DNA of 64,000 bases from Coniferiporia sulphurascens (lineage: Eukaryota > Basidiomycota > Agaricomycetes > Hymenochaetales > Hymenochaetaceae): positions 1,178,001 through 1,242,000 of the forward strand of contig NBBA01000009.1 in assembly GCA_002794785.1 (NCBI GenBank), read 5' to 3'. Below are positions 34,016 to 44,526 of the stretch, piece after piece. Position 1 is the stretch's first letter. Every line of letters begins with the position of its first letter. The notes beneath the pieces were generated by a model. That model was not told where the DNA came from, made no database searches, and worked only from the letters and a program-made list of their open reading frames with translations. The translations under genes were made by a program, and so were the position numbers.

Positions 34016-35614
34016 ATGTCTCAGTATCCAACACAGGCCTACAACCCACGCACCGCGCCGGTGTCGGGTCAACGATACTCGCCCAGGCTTGGACTAGAGG
34101 GCCGGCCACATGCAACCAGCTTTTACGATCGATCCGCCAGAGAGTCATACCCGGTCTTCTTGTCGCTTCTGGAGACAGTGTCCCTCCAGATTTCGTGGCT
34201 TTGGCGAGGTTTCGTGGACGCATCCCGATGGGATTTAGTCATTTCCACAGTCGTTAGGTGTGTCTTCTTCACGATCGCTACATCCCGACGGAAGGACTCA
34301 CTGGAGTCGTGCAAGCGATGCAGAAATAAGAGCAAACATTCTCAAGTCTCTCATTCTGAACGGCCTCTCACTTTCATCCATCTACGTATTTGATCTGCTG
34401 CTGCAACCTCTCGTCCGAGACCAGCAGAAATGGCTCCATCGAAACATGGGCTGGTTCTACCGTGTCCTGTGGCTGTTCCCCGTCGTTGGTGCTTCTCTCT
34501 ATTTGAATGTAAGATACAGGTCCTTTGGCAACTTGACAAACATTTGGGAAAGCGTTTACGTCGACGTTGATAGAGCTCATGGTGCACTGTCGTGGCGAAC
34601 CGCACGTACATGCTCCGACATGGAAGTCGCAAGGCCATACCACCCTCTACTTACAGCGGTATTCTCACCGCTCTTGCCACGTCTGCATATCGCGTCGTCA
34701 TGATCTGCACGTCGGTTGTGATATCGTTCGCCCTGGCATACATACCCGTGGTGGGAATCGCAGCTGGGTTTCTTTTCTTTTGTTGGGTTGACGCGTAGGT
34801 CCAAATCTTACTTCTCTAGAGCTCGCGAGTCTCCTACTTGAAGAAAAACTAATTCGACTCTGTCACGCCAGATATTACTGTTTCGAGTACGTGGACTAAT
34901 ATGTATCGGCGATCGCAAACTCAGCCCCTCCTAGGTTTATCTGGATTGCTCGGAATCTATCATTGGCACAACGTATAAGACATCTTGAAGAGCGTTGGGC
35001 GTACTTTCTTGCTTTTGGTAAATTATATGGTCACTAACAGATTATCGTATACTTATACATCATTGTTTCCTTCAGGTTTCCCGTCGTCTGCAATATGTAT
35101 GTGGGGAAGCAGCTTAGCCAATGCGGCTCTTTTTGCCCTCGTTCTCCCTTCGGTATGTCTTTCTGTCGTGAATAACGCATTTGTTCAATTACATTATCCC
35201 TGTCAGTATATCATCATGGCAATGCACGCCAAGCCGGTTCCGTCAAACCCTTATAACCCTCTTCCAAGGTCGGTTTCACCCTCACAAACCTCGTCCGACG
35301 CGAGTGCCATTCGATATCCTTCGCCTATCGTGCCCATACGTTTACCCATTTTTGCGCCTGTACTGTGGATCAATGATCGCGTTGTGCGTGTCCTCAGTGT
35401 AGGAGGGGGGAGCAGAAGATATTCTCAAAGTACCAGCATGGGATCAGGTGTTAGCGGGGGGAGAAAAAGGGGGATGAGTGATGCTACAGTCGAAAGCGTC
35501 GAAGAAGGAAGTGGCGATGTTGGCGCTGTGGCTGCGGATGTTGATGTAAGAGGGATTATTGGTAGGGGCGGCTTGAGAATGAACGGCCCGGGGGGACGTC
35601 GTAAAGCCGACTAG
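34016..35614 (+). CDS. EI24 (etoposide-induced 2.4)-family ER membrane protein
   Basis: The EI24 family (PF07264) comprises multi-pass ER proteins; the animal member is needed for autophagy. The start MSQYPTQAYNPRTAPVSGQR gives a short soluble N-terminus. Hydrophobic segments follow: LETVSLQISWLWRGFVDASR, ILKSLILNGLSLSSIYVFDL, LWLFPVVGASLYLN, VVMICTSVVISFALAYIPVV, GIAAGFLFFCWVDA, YYCFEYVW and FPSSAICMWGSSLANAALFA. The soluble Ser/Gly-rich tail includes VPIRLPIFAPVLWINDRVVR and ends NGPGGRRKAD. Several introns interrupt the gene. The YYCFEYVW...ERRWAYFLAFG region is characteristic of the fungal family. Its role in this fungus is inferred from the family only. Confidence 0.78.
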
Positions 35615-35839
35615 GGTGCCCATTATTTGTTTGTACAGATGGTTTCTTCTTATCACCATGCGTTCAGGGATGAAGCTGTGTGCTGCGATCAATGAGAATG
35701 AAGGATAGTTCATAGCGGGCGGGGAGAAGTGAAGCATCGTGAGGCATTCCGGAATCCTATCTCATTAAGACATGCAAATATCTGGATGGTACAGCGTAAT
35801 AAGAGGAGGGCAAACAATACTCTGAAAAAACCATAAAAG

Positions 35840-36661
35840 CTACATTTTCTTCGTACGCGCGTCGTCATGTTTGGAAGCCGTCGCAAGTCGGCTCGCAGAC
35901 AATTTGGGGGTTTCCAGCTTTTTCAGTTTCTTACCAGGCCGACGCTGCGGCGCCTCTTCCACCTCTGTCTCTCCCTCCTCCTCGGCATCCGCGCGCTCCG
36001 CCCACCAACGCGCAGCTTGCAGGGCGATCACGCCTGTGAGTGCGACACTGCACACGAGGTTCACAGAAGCGAGATTGAGTACCTCCGATTTGAGCGAAGC
36101 AGGTGATTTTTCGGAAGAGGTGAAGGGTATAGACCTGAAGGTCTCATCAAAAGCTGTAAAGATTCAGTTATGATGACGGAATGAGCATGATAATTGATTG
36201 GAAGTGCACAGAAAAGGACTGACAAGGTAGGATCTTGTACAAGTACATGCCGATCGCAGTACCATACAAGACTACAGAGAAGGTTGAGCACTTTCTAACG
36301 GAGGAATAAATGCACTTGACGTACATATGCTTGCGCCGTCAAACATAAGATTTCCCGCCTCACCGTCACCGAAACTCCACAGAATAGTCGCAGCGCCGAG
36401 GGTCACGGTCGCAGCGAGAGCATACCCTTGCCGCGCGGAGGACTGTGCGAAAAGGGAATAGTAGGTGGCAGACGTCCAGACGTCCTCATTAGTGATGGAT
36501 GACTTCCATAAGGTGAGCGAGTCCGCAATCCAGTGCACGAAAAGTATCCCTGCAGACGAGACGCAGCTGGGTCAGATGGATACGCCGAAACCGGAGAAAA
36601 CAGCCAGCGCACCAAGGAGGAACGAAGTTATGCAAATCACCACAGCCACGCGTAAAGCCAT
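35840..36661 (-). CDS. SHR3: Shr3-like ER packaging chaperone for amino-acid permeases
   Basis: Shr3 (PF08229) helps amino-acid permeases fold and leave the ER. The start MALRVAVVICITSFLLGALA is a hydrophobic segment. A short intron (donor G|GTTTCG) leads in phase to ILFVHWIADSLTLWKSSITN, then EDVWTSATYYSLFAQSSARQ, GYALAATVTLGAATILWSFG and DGEAGNLMFDGAS, the most conserved block. Another segment reads FLYGTAIGMYLYKILP-like across an intron. The last exons hold LNLASVNLVCSVALTGVIAL and a charged tail rich in Lys and Glu ending HDDARTKKM. This fits the four-helix Shr3 topology with a cytosolic tail. It converges on the EI24-like gene. Confidence 0.8.
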
Positions 36662-37214
36662 TGACGCTGTCGTCTAGGAGGATGGACGGTCGTCGGTCGT
36701 TATCGTTTTCGAGAGAGGGGAGCTCAGACTAAAGATTCTTTTAGATCATTTCACATGCCGAGTAACCGCCAATCCCAATTTCCTGTTTTAGACATGTTCA
36801 CCTCGAGCCAGTACAGTAGTTACTGTATTTACTCCTTCACCCATGTCGATGTTTTTTTTAAATTCGAGCATCGTCTGACATTAAATTACTCCCGTCGCCT
36901 CGATAAGTAACGAATCATAACTGCTCACGGATGTCTACGATCCATGATCCCGATCTCCTCAGTAGCAGCTTATGAAAATGTCCGTCGTGGGACTCGTGGT
37001 GGATCCAATATGTTTCGCGCAGCAGCTGCGCATCACATCGCCTCTCGATACCACAACGTATAAATACTAAGCTAATATTTTCATCATGCATTGTCAAGCC
37101 TCCTGGATTATTATCTACTACAACTCACTTATAATATATCCCGGAAATGTCTGGTACGAGGGTCCAGCTCATTTTCAATGATCTGACCGATTAATTTACG
37201 TGTTCTCCGCCGTC
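36662..37214. promoter_or_regulatory. Divergent promoter between SHR3 and RTA1-like gene
   Basis: About 550 AT-rich bases hold control regions for both genes. No other gene is supported. The first exon of the RTA1-like gene may begin inside this interval (candidate ATG codons at 37086 and 37147). Confidence 0.4.
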
Positions 37215-38370
37215 ATGTCTATCCTCATCTTTCTAACTCTAAACCATGTTAAGATCCTAATAACGTCCCCCAAAGCAATTTTGGTTGGCTGCAACTGACT
37301 CGCTCAGCTCAGTAGTCTCGTACTTACTGACCCCGCTGCCAGGATATATCCCTAACAAGCCCATTGCACTATTTGCCGGATCGGTCCTTTTCCTCCTTTC
37401 AATCGCCGTGCTTATCCGCCTGTTTCGCGGGAGGCACTGGTGGGGACTGTGCCTACCAATAGGGACGCTAGGTTGACATGAGATCATATTTCCTTGCATA
37501 CGCGTTAACATTTGTCTCAGCATTATCAGCTGGATTCGGCCTCCGATTTGCAGTAGCCTTGAACCAATTCAGCCTAACACTCTTCATCGTCTCGGACCTA
37601 CTCATAATAATCTCACCAGCGACATTCCTTGCTTTCAATTATGTTGTGTACGGCAGGCTTATACGGACGTTCAGTACGGGTCAAACTCGACACAGCCTTA
37701 TACGACCAAGGATCGTGGCACGCATATTTGTGACTAGCGATGTTCTAACGTTCCTTGTTCAGGTATGGCACCTGCTCCATTTCTAATGTTTTAGAAAGCC
37801 TGACATTATCCGTGAAATGAAAACAAAATTAGGCTATTGGCGGTGGAAGTGAAGATAGTACTTCCCAAAGCTCTATTTTACTCGGCCAGCGCATCCTCAT
37901 TGGCGGACTTGGACTCCAAACACTTTCTTACACCGTCTTCGTGATCCTTCTTATACACTCCCACTGCCGTTTTTACAAGGACCAAAAGATAAACAAAGTT
38001 AGCTTTCCCTGGCGCGTCATTCACTTCCTATATTTCTCTTCGGTTTTTATTATTGTGCGCCATCTTTTCACATTTGTACCCGGGTTATACTCACGACTGT
38101 TCTGTAGATTCGTAGTGTTTACCGTCTCCTCGAATTTGCGATAGGAAACGGCGGAGGATTTCTTACCACCCACGAAGGTATGGACAGAATAAACGTCCGC
38201 TATCAACGTTTGCTGATAATTCCGTAGCTTTCTTCTACTGTTTCGACACGCTTCCACTCTTCCTTGCTACCGTGATTCACGCAGTACACTGGCCGGGAGA
38301 TCTTATATATTCGAATAGGGGGGATGAGCTGTCTGAACTAGGTACTTTGACTAATGCGGAGGATGCGTGA
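37215..38370 (+). CDS. RTA1-like seven-transmembrane protein
   Basis: RTA1 family proteins (PF04479) are fungal seven-helix membrane proteins tied to lipid translocation and resistance to toxic compounds such as 7-aminocholesterol. Exons give LPGYIPNKPIALFAGSVLFL, AGFGLRFAVALNQFSLTLFI, VSDLLIIISPATFLAFNYVV, RIVARIFVTSDVLTFLVQ and AIGGGSEDSTSQSSILLGQR. Next come ILIGGLGLQTLSYTVFVILL, FPWRVIHFLYFSSVFIIV, IRSVYRLLEFAIGNGGGFLT and YCFDTLPLFLATVIHAVHWP, ending LGTLTNAEDA. The order SDVLTFLVQ, GGG...G, then RSVYRLLEF and TLPLFLATVIHAVHWPG is diagnostic. At least five introns. The first exon is not resolved: the coding frame near 37285 opens at a TTG, so the ATG at 37215 is provisional. Confidence 0.82.
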
Positions 38371-38371
38371 T

Positions 38372-38959
38372 ATGGACAAGCTACTCTTAGACAAATATAT
38401 ACCAACCATGATTCAACCCCTCGACCAAGTTTGAGTTCCCCGTTAAGATAACACCTTTTCATTTTCATTATTTCTCTCTAGTCCTTGAGGGAACCAGGGA
38501 TACGGCCTGTCAAACGAAGACGCTCGTACCTTTTTAACAAGTGGGAGAAGACATCCATGGGAATCGCGCTCATAGGCAGTCAGCGACGGGGATTCAAGTT
38601 GGACTTCGAGAAGTTCCTAGGCCTTACGCAACACTGCTCCGGACTTGTACTAGCTCCTTTCATGACCTATCTGAAAAATTCCGCCCACTCGACTAAGAGC
38701 GCATCTTTCACATCACATTTTTATGGGTAAGTATGCCTGAGAGCGCACGTAAGGTCTATGTATCAACTCGATGCGCCAGTGTCTGCGGCGCAGCTGCCCG
38801 CTAAGATCGGTACGGTTCCTTGGTCAGCCGATGTACAAGAAATTGTTTTTCCTGCCCACAGAGGTCTTTGACTTCCTGAAAAAACGAACCACCGTTGAAG
38901 AAGTACGAGTACCATTGTCGTATCCGCTGCATAGTAATTTTGAACATGATAGCTGGTAG
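38372..38959 (+). CDS. Uncharacterised small protein immediately downstream of RTA1-like gene
   Basis: I do not recognise this family. The model starts at MDKLLLDKYIPTMIQPLDQ, one base after the RTA1-like stop codon, and splices (GTTTGAG...CTCTCTAG) in phase to SLREPGIRPVKRRRSYLFNK. WEKTSMGIALIGSQRRGFKL, DFEKFLGLTQHCSGLVLAPF and HSTKSASFTSHFYG follow. A second intron with its acceptor at GCGCAG leads to CPLRSVRFLGQPMYKKLFFL, ending SNFEHDSW. An alternative acceptor seven bases upstream would end the protein after about ten residues. The protein is basic and has no signal peptide. Exon quality argues for a real gene, but the start so close to the previous stop is unusual. Confidence 0.45.
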
Positions 38960-39099
38960 TTCTGGCGCGTCGCGCCCGTTTCCGTGTGGCTGGCCCTATA
39001 TCGGGCCGTGTGTACTAAAAACGGTTAACCGTTCTCACGGATCCTCTTGCGCCTTCAGCTTGTCGGGGCAGACGGCACTCGGAATCATCCCCGCGCACC

Positions 39100-39889
39100 A
39101 TGTTCAGTATACTACGGCCATGTAGAGTCTCCCTCAAGGGTCGCTTGCCAACAAAACGTGCCCTTTCGACGCTTCCAAACGAGTCGTCCATGCCGTGGTT
39201 CGTTGACAAGGAATTCGAGCGACGAGTAATACCACCTCATCTGTCACCGTCGCCCGGGACTGCAGGCTCGGCTCGGGAGGGGGAACTACCTTCCGACCTC
39301 CCAGCACACCTCGTGTCCCTTCATGCGGAGCTGCGTAGGTCTCCCCACCTGGAACCGGGAGGAGTGGAGATTTGTCCGCCACTGCGCACACTTCCGGGCC
39401 CGCCTCTGCCTAGTATGTTGCCGAAAGGAAGGCGCAAAAGGGGACGTACAGAACTTGGACTGGGGATTCCTGATGTTGACAGCGGGATTTGGAGATGGGT
39501 AGTCCTTGCGCAAGTACGTGTACCGGGCTTTCCTCTCATTTGGATTTTGGCGTGCGATGCACTAAAACGTTGTCTTCTGATCAGGTGAAGGAGGGGACTG
39601 AGAATCGCGGGGGAATTGAATCTGTAATGCGGATAGTGCGCAGGACGGTGAGATCTCAGGGTACCCGATTCACGCCAAAATTAGCTTGCACTCATCTGGG
39701 ACCTCTTTTCTCCTTCACTAGTTACTCAAGGCAGAGCCTCCCGTACCGCTTCCGCCAAACAGGAAACATCGTGCACAGGACGGCTGGGGGATGCTTGATG
39801 CTGGAGATTTTGCTGTGCACGTGCTGAGTCGCTCTGCTCGAGAAAAGTATTTCCCAATAGACGCTCAGGCCCGGGTGTGGCAATGGTGA
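39100..39889 (+). CDS. Mitochondrial RsfS/Iojap-domain protein (ribosome silencing factor-like)
   Basis: RsfS/Iojap proteins bind the mitochondrial or bacterial large ribosomal subunit (uL14), either blocking subunit joining or aiding assembly. The start MFSILRPCRVSLKGRLPTKR is Arg-rich and lacks acidic residues, as expected of a mitochondrial presequence. A Pro-rich spacer (MPWFVDKEFERRVIPPHLSP, LHAELRRSPHLEPGGVEI) follows, with GRTELGLGIPDVDSGIWRWV next. Two introns then give VKEGTENRGGIESVMRIVRR, TLLKAEPPVPLPPN and the RsfS core GWGMLDAGDFAVHVLSRSAR, ending QARVWQW. The DAGDFAVHV motif is diagnostic. A further splice after Gln (GTGACC...CAACAG) could instead extend the protein to 39978. 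Confidence 0.75.
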
Positions 39890-39978
39890 CCGTCAATTGA
39901 CTTGCTTCTGGTTTACCTTGCAACAGGCTGTTCGGCTTCGCATATCGTGACTATCGTCGGCGAGCTGTCTCGGGTTAA

Positions 39979-41457
39979 TCCGCTGAATTCAACCATGAAG
40001 TTTTAAATGAGCTTCTCGCTTCTGGTGCCTATGTGCAAAGTGGCAAACGCCAGCCTGAGTCGGCGACGGATGAAGAAGCACATGAATGAGCGTTCGCAAG
40101 ATTCTGATGGTCCAGTCTGCATCTCCGAACCCATTTCCTTTCTCTTTACATTGCTTGGCCGCTCTTGCCCCCGAAGAAGCTGCCGCCAAGTTTCTGGGTA
40201 CGCAAACAAGTACAAATTGTTGGTCGATCACTGTGACACCGATAGCACAGATGAGGCGTCCCGTCGGCTTATATCTATTCAGCGTCTCCACAGAAACTGC
40301 TCGGTATCAAGAATAATGCGGATGAACTAAATGCGAATCATTTCCAATAGTGGAAGTGCTACCAGCTAATGTGTTTCTTACGGATAAAGAAAGAGAAAAC
40401 CGTGCGTGCGTGTGTCAAAGAGTGATATGAAATTCATGCTCTAGAAACTATTCAACGGGGGAGGAAAGAAGGCTGACATCTGCGTCGAGTTGTTCGCTCA
40501 AGCTTTAAGGTTTACTACCCGTATTCTGCAAAACTCCGAAGGGTGTGACGATGGCACTAAGAATACTATGAACTTCTGTGAACTCTGAAAAGCAGATATA
40601 CGAGTCAGTACTAACTAGGCGTGCGACCGCGCATCAGTGACAATGAAATGTTTATGTTTACGCTGATGCTGATTTTGATACTGATATTGATATCGCTATT
40701 ACTGGTCCAGAGGTGAGTAAGCCACTGCTTACGTATGTTAGTGATATTGTTTTTGACACATTATACTTCCACGCATAGGCCTTGGGTGTAAGGGAAGCCC
40801 GCGTGCTCCCGCGGAGCGCACCCCTATACCCGCGTTCATTTCCGAATGCGGGCCCGTGCCGGACCCCTCTCTTTTCCTCTAGTCAAAAGACCGCGGGGGA
40901 GGGAGGGGTGCATATAGTATGTTAGGGTCTACCCGGACCCGAGAATGCTGAGCTGGAACAGCCCTCGGTGTGATTTGCGGAGAGGACGGAAGGGCAGCCG
41001 GCAGCAGCGCTACGCGTTCGCTTTTAGTGTGCCGCTGTACCTTACAAGGAAAGTGCGTGCACACACAGCCCCATTATGATTGTGCTGGCAGTGGAAGAAC
41101 TCAGTAGGCCCAAAGGGTGGGACGTCAGAGGCGATGGGGGCTCTGCGTGCGAATGTAAGCGCACCGGATGGGCTATGCGCGGCTATGTCGAGCGTCTTAA
41201 ACGGGGGGGAGGCCGACAAAGAGTAACTACTATCAGAAAGGTCTATCAGGCTACAGAAAGGACAGGGGAACGTCCAGAGAGAAAGAGAACTCTCGAGTGC
41301 AAAATCCGCCGGGCGAGGGCGTGGAGTCTGCGTGCACGTGTTGGGTTTCTTCCATATAAGTTCCCTGGATAGAGACGGAGCAATCACAGTAGTCCTTCAT
41401 AATTCGGCCTTTTCGTGATCCTCAAAAGCTCATCGTTCCCACTCTGCGCCATGTGCA
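39979..41457. other. Interval with no recognised gene
   Basis: About 1.5 kb. The first 350 bases contain short coding-like frames in different phases (for example NHEVLNELLASGAYVQSGK on the plus strand from about 40000), but no assembled gene. From 40660 to 40710 there is a simple TGATATTGATAT-like repeat. ATG 41076 opens a 98-codon basic frame with no motif. The promoter of the next gene should lie just left of 41458. Confidence 0.4.
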
Positions 41458-43014
41458 ATGGCCGACTCGGACGCGCCCCGTCCTTCAACTTCCTCCTCGT
41501 CCCCTCGCGTCAAGAAACGCCTCAGGCAGAAGACTAACCAGCAGAAGCGCGCCCTCGCACACGATTCTCTCATCGCCTTTCATGAAGTATGTTGTCTTGC
41601 TGCCTCCGTTCTCGCCCAGTGCGTAAATAAATAAGCGTCCTAGAACCCGTCCTTTGGAAATGCTTTCCGCGCATGGCTCGCACACATAGAGGAGACCCTC
41701 CCCACACAAGAATACAGGTCAGCTACAAAGTTCACCAGAGCACTGCGATCCTTCAGTTCGAGAGGCTCAGGTAAAATAAAATCCTAGAAATATATGCTCT
41801 TCCCCCGCTCTCATCTTCCTAATTTTACTACTACTTGAAAAAGCTGATTTGCGGCGTACGTTATTTTCAGGAGAGCCAGACTACCCAGAGACGGCGCGGA
41901 TCTCTGCAGACACCCTCGCGCAATGGGTCGATGATCTCGCTTGGTCCTTAAATGGCGAGTAGTGGCTTTTCGAATGTACTCTCCCCGCTTACACGCCCCG
42001 CGCCCACAGTAAAATTCACTCTTAAAGAAACATCTGGGAGGCTCAAGACGCCGACCTCCAGAGTCGGGAGCAATTTCCGCTCGCTCATACATTTTTTAGC
42101 CAGGACTCATGCACTCTCGCATGTCGACTTTACGTATCTTCTCAATGAGTGCAAATCGCTCGAGGAGGATCTCGATCGCACGGCGCGCGTCAATCGCATT
42201 ATGGAAGAATACGCGTGGTATATCCAGGAAGCGTATTTCGACACAGGCCGTACTGTGGATGAGACGTATCAAGGCGAGTACGAGGTCGAGAGGACCAATG
42301 GACGGAGAATACTTGTCCTTCGAAGATACGACCCTGACGGTGAGCCACGGAAAAAATAATTATAATACGCGTTTTTGACTGACTTTGTCTCTTTTAGAGT
42401 CAGATACGGCCAGCACCTCCCTTCGCTCCTTCACGACATTCTTCCCTGCACCTCTTGTCAACCACGTAAGGCGCGGCGATACGCTAACCCTGCAGATCTG
42501 CCATCTCGAGCAAAGCAAGGTGTGGGTGCCGTACATGTATTCGTGAGTAAATCGCTCCCGCCCGCGCGAAACATCGCCCACACATACGTTTCGCAGCGGA
42601 TTCACGCCTTCGCGGGAGGACGGCGGTGCAGCAACGCCGACCGAACGCCAGGTCCGCGCATCCACGGGACGACACGGGGTAGACCCGGCGGCCGCGCTGC
42701 AGTCGTCCCTGATGCGCCTGGAGCTGTCGCCCCGGCAGCGCTCCGCGGACCGTGTTGGCAGACACGCGCGCTCACGCACGCCTCAGCGGGGTGGGTCGGC
42801 TTACGGTGCGCAGCCACAAGCGCCAGGGTTCGACTTTAACTTTGACGAGTCCAAGTTCACGGAGACGTACTTCCGCGCATGGGACGGGGACATTGACAGT
42901 GACGAGGACTTTGCGGACATTGTGCGTCCACCGGACGAGGAGGAGCGGGGCATGGGCGGGGAGAGTGTGTCGGGCATCAACCTGTACCACACGCTGAAGG
43001 AACGACATTCTTAG
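41458..43014 (+). CDS. Uncharacterised 410-residue protein, six exons
   Basis: No family recognised. Six exons (41458-41586, 41644-41770, 41871-41954, 42010-42339, 42398-42542, 42597-43014) join without a frame break into 410 residues. The N-terminus is basic (SSPRVKKRLRQKTNQQKRAL, possible nuclear signal). A folded, largely helical part includes FGNAFRAWLAHIEETLPTQE, ISADTLAQWVDDLAWSLN, SNFRSLIHFLARTHALSHVD and IMEEYAWYIQEAYFDTGRTV. Then come GDTLTLQICHLEQSKVWVPY and a low-complexity Arg/Pro-rich tail that turns acidic (WDGDIDSDEDFADIVRPPDE), ending YHTLKERHS. The third intron is GC-AG (donor AATG|GCGAGT). The ATG at 41458 is chosen over an out-of-frame ATG seven bases upstream. Composition suggests a nuclear protein. 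Confidence 0.65.
41955..42009 (+). other. GC-AG intron in the uncharacterised gene
   Basis: The exon ends AATG, and the 55-base intron runs from GCGAGTAGTGG to CGCGCCCACAG. It joins SLN to VKFTLKETSG in phase, avoiding a TAG that would end the frame three codons later. No GT donor in the exon gives an open junction, but no family alignment confirms it. Confidence 0.6.
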
Positions 43015-44526
43015 ACGAGTGAATTGGGCCAGACTGGATTTATTTTTTACCCCTTGTCGTTTTCTCGATATGTATGTAGTATGGTGTATGGGATCCCCCA
43101 AGCCCTAGAAGATCATCGCGATTAAAGCGTGTGTATTCATTTGCGACCCTTGAAAATTACGAGAATGGATGCTGTAAGGCTGGAGGGGACCCGAGTCGGC
43201 GAAAGGACGAGAAAAAAAGGAGAAAAAGGGATCGAGATAAGTGGGAGAGGATCGACAGCGAGTGTCCGATTACGATTGCGCTTAAGAAGCTGCGTAACTC
43301 TAAACGTAAATCGGCCCTTGCGCGTGCCCGTTCTCTCTTGCAGAGCCAACGGAAGCAAATATCAATCCTATCCCCCTCCTCCTCGACCGTCGACACTGCA
43401 CACCATCCAGCCAGCTCGATTTTGAAATAGCGGCGGTCTTCCGTGCCGGGGGAGTATCTAACTCCGGGTCCAGACAAAAAGGCTCGCAAGCTTATCATGG
43501 TGTGGCATCACAAGATCTCCGACTCCTGGCCTAGGGCCACATGCTGCACAAGACCGCAGACCGCCGGTATGTGGGCGAGCCTGAGCACACCGCGCCGCAT
43601 GCCTGGGTGAACTCGGGACGGACTGTATGGCCAGGAGTAACGATCAGAATCATTCGACCCATGGGCTTCGATGCTACGCGATGATCGGGCTCATGGACTC
43701 AGGAGACTAGGCCGAGTCGGAAACTCGCAAAGCACTAAAAGAGTCCTACAGTCTATGCGATTATTGTTCTTCCCAACAGTAAACGCCTAGAAACTTCTTC
43801 CGCATGATGGTGGAGGGTGCACGGGACAATCGGGGCACCCGTATGCAATAATTGTGCTCGCTTGCGTTTTCCTACGTGGCTGGGAAGCCGCTTTCAAATA
43901 AGGAAATTCGATCTTCCGACCCAGAAACGAAGATTTGATCCTTCAAGCCAACACTTCAGGTTTTTCCAGTCTCTCCCCTCCCCCCGGCAGGCCAAATCTT
44001 CTAGCCCGCGTTGATTCCCCGCCCCTCCAGGAAAAACCCCCTTCGCGGTGGGACAAATTTGGGCTCACCTTTTAGGCTGTTTTACCAACTCTACACCTGT
44101 GATGCGGTCTGCGCGTCGAGTTGTATTAAGAACCGCGCGCTGTGTCCCTTCGCGTTCCCACCGACAACGTACGCGTCTCCCCCGCCGTTCCCACTCCTAA
44201 CTTGTTCTGCCAGGCTTTGCATATGAAGCACTCACGATAGGCTTTCCCTCACGTTGGGCGCGGTCTGTGCAGACCTGTCCACGGCGGGTGTTTGGGAAAC
44301 AGACTTCTCAGCGAAATTAAAGCCCTCGGAGGTCAGCCGACCCCCCGGTCCCCCTCTTCCCCCCCTTTTCACGGCCTTACCTATCGCAACGACTCGGCGG
44401 CCTGAACGCCTCTACGCGTCTTTCTGAAGCATATAGTGAGTCGTCGTATCGATGTTGGCACAGCATATTGATATTAACTTGATATTTGATATTCCCGGAA
44501 GGAGAATGAACTTGATTCATTCTGGA
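43015..44526. other. Interval with no recognised gene; promoter of Ser/Thr-rich gene
   Basis: About 1.5 kb. A Lys/Arg-rich open frame at 43131-43430 starts only with GTG and shows no family motif. The 43990-44390 part is pyrimidine-rich (CCCCCCGGTCCCCCTCTTCC) as in many fungal promoters upstream of strongly expressed genes. No repeats or RNA genes were found. Confidence 0.4.

Noticed and set aside
40660..40710. TGATATTGATAT-like simple repeat as a possible satellite
   Set aside because: Only a few imperfect units; too short to call more than a microsatellite-like tract.
40879..41387. Overlapping basic and Ser/Pro-rich frames on both strands
   Set aside because: Compositional bias explains them and neither strand gives a start, splice or motif pattern.
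43131..43430. Lys/Arg-rich 99-codon frame downstream of the uncharacterised gene
   Set aside because: It starts at GTG, has no splice partners or motifs, and the overlapping minus frame is equally open.
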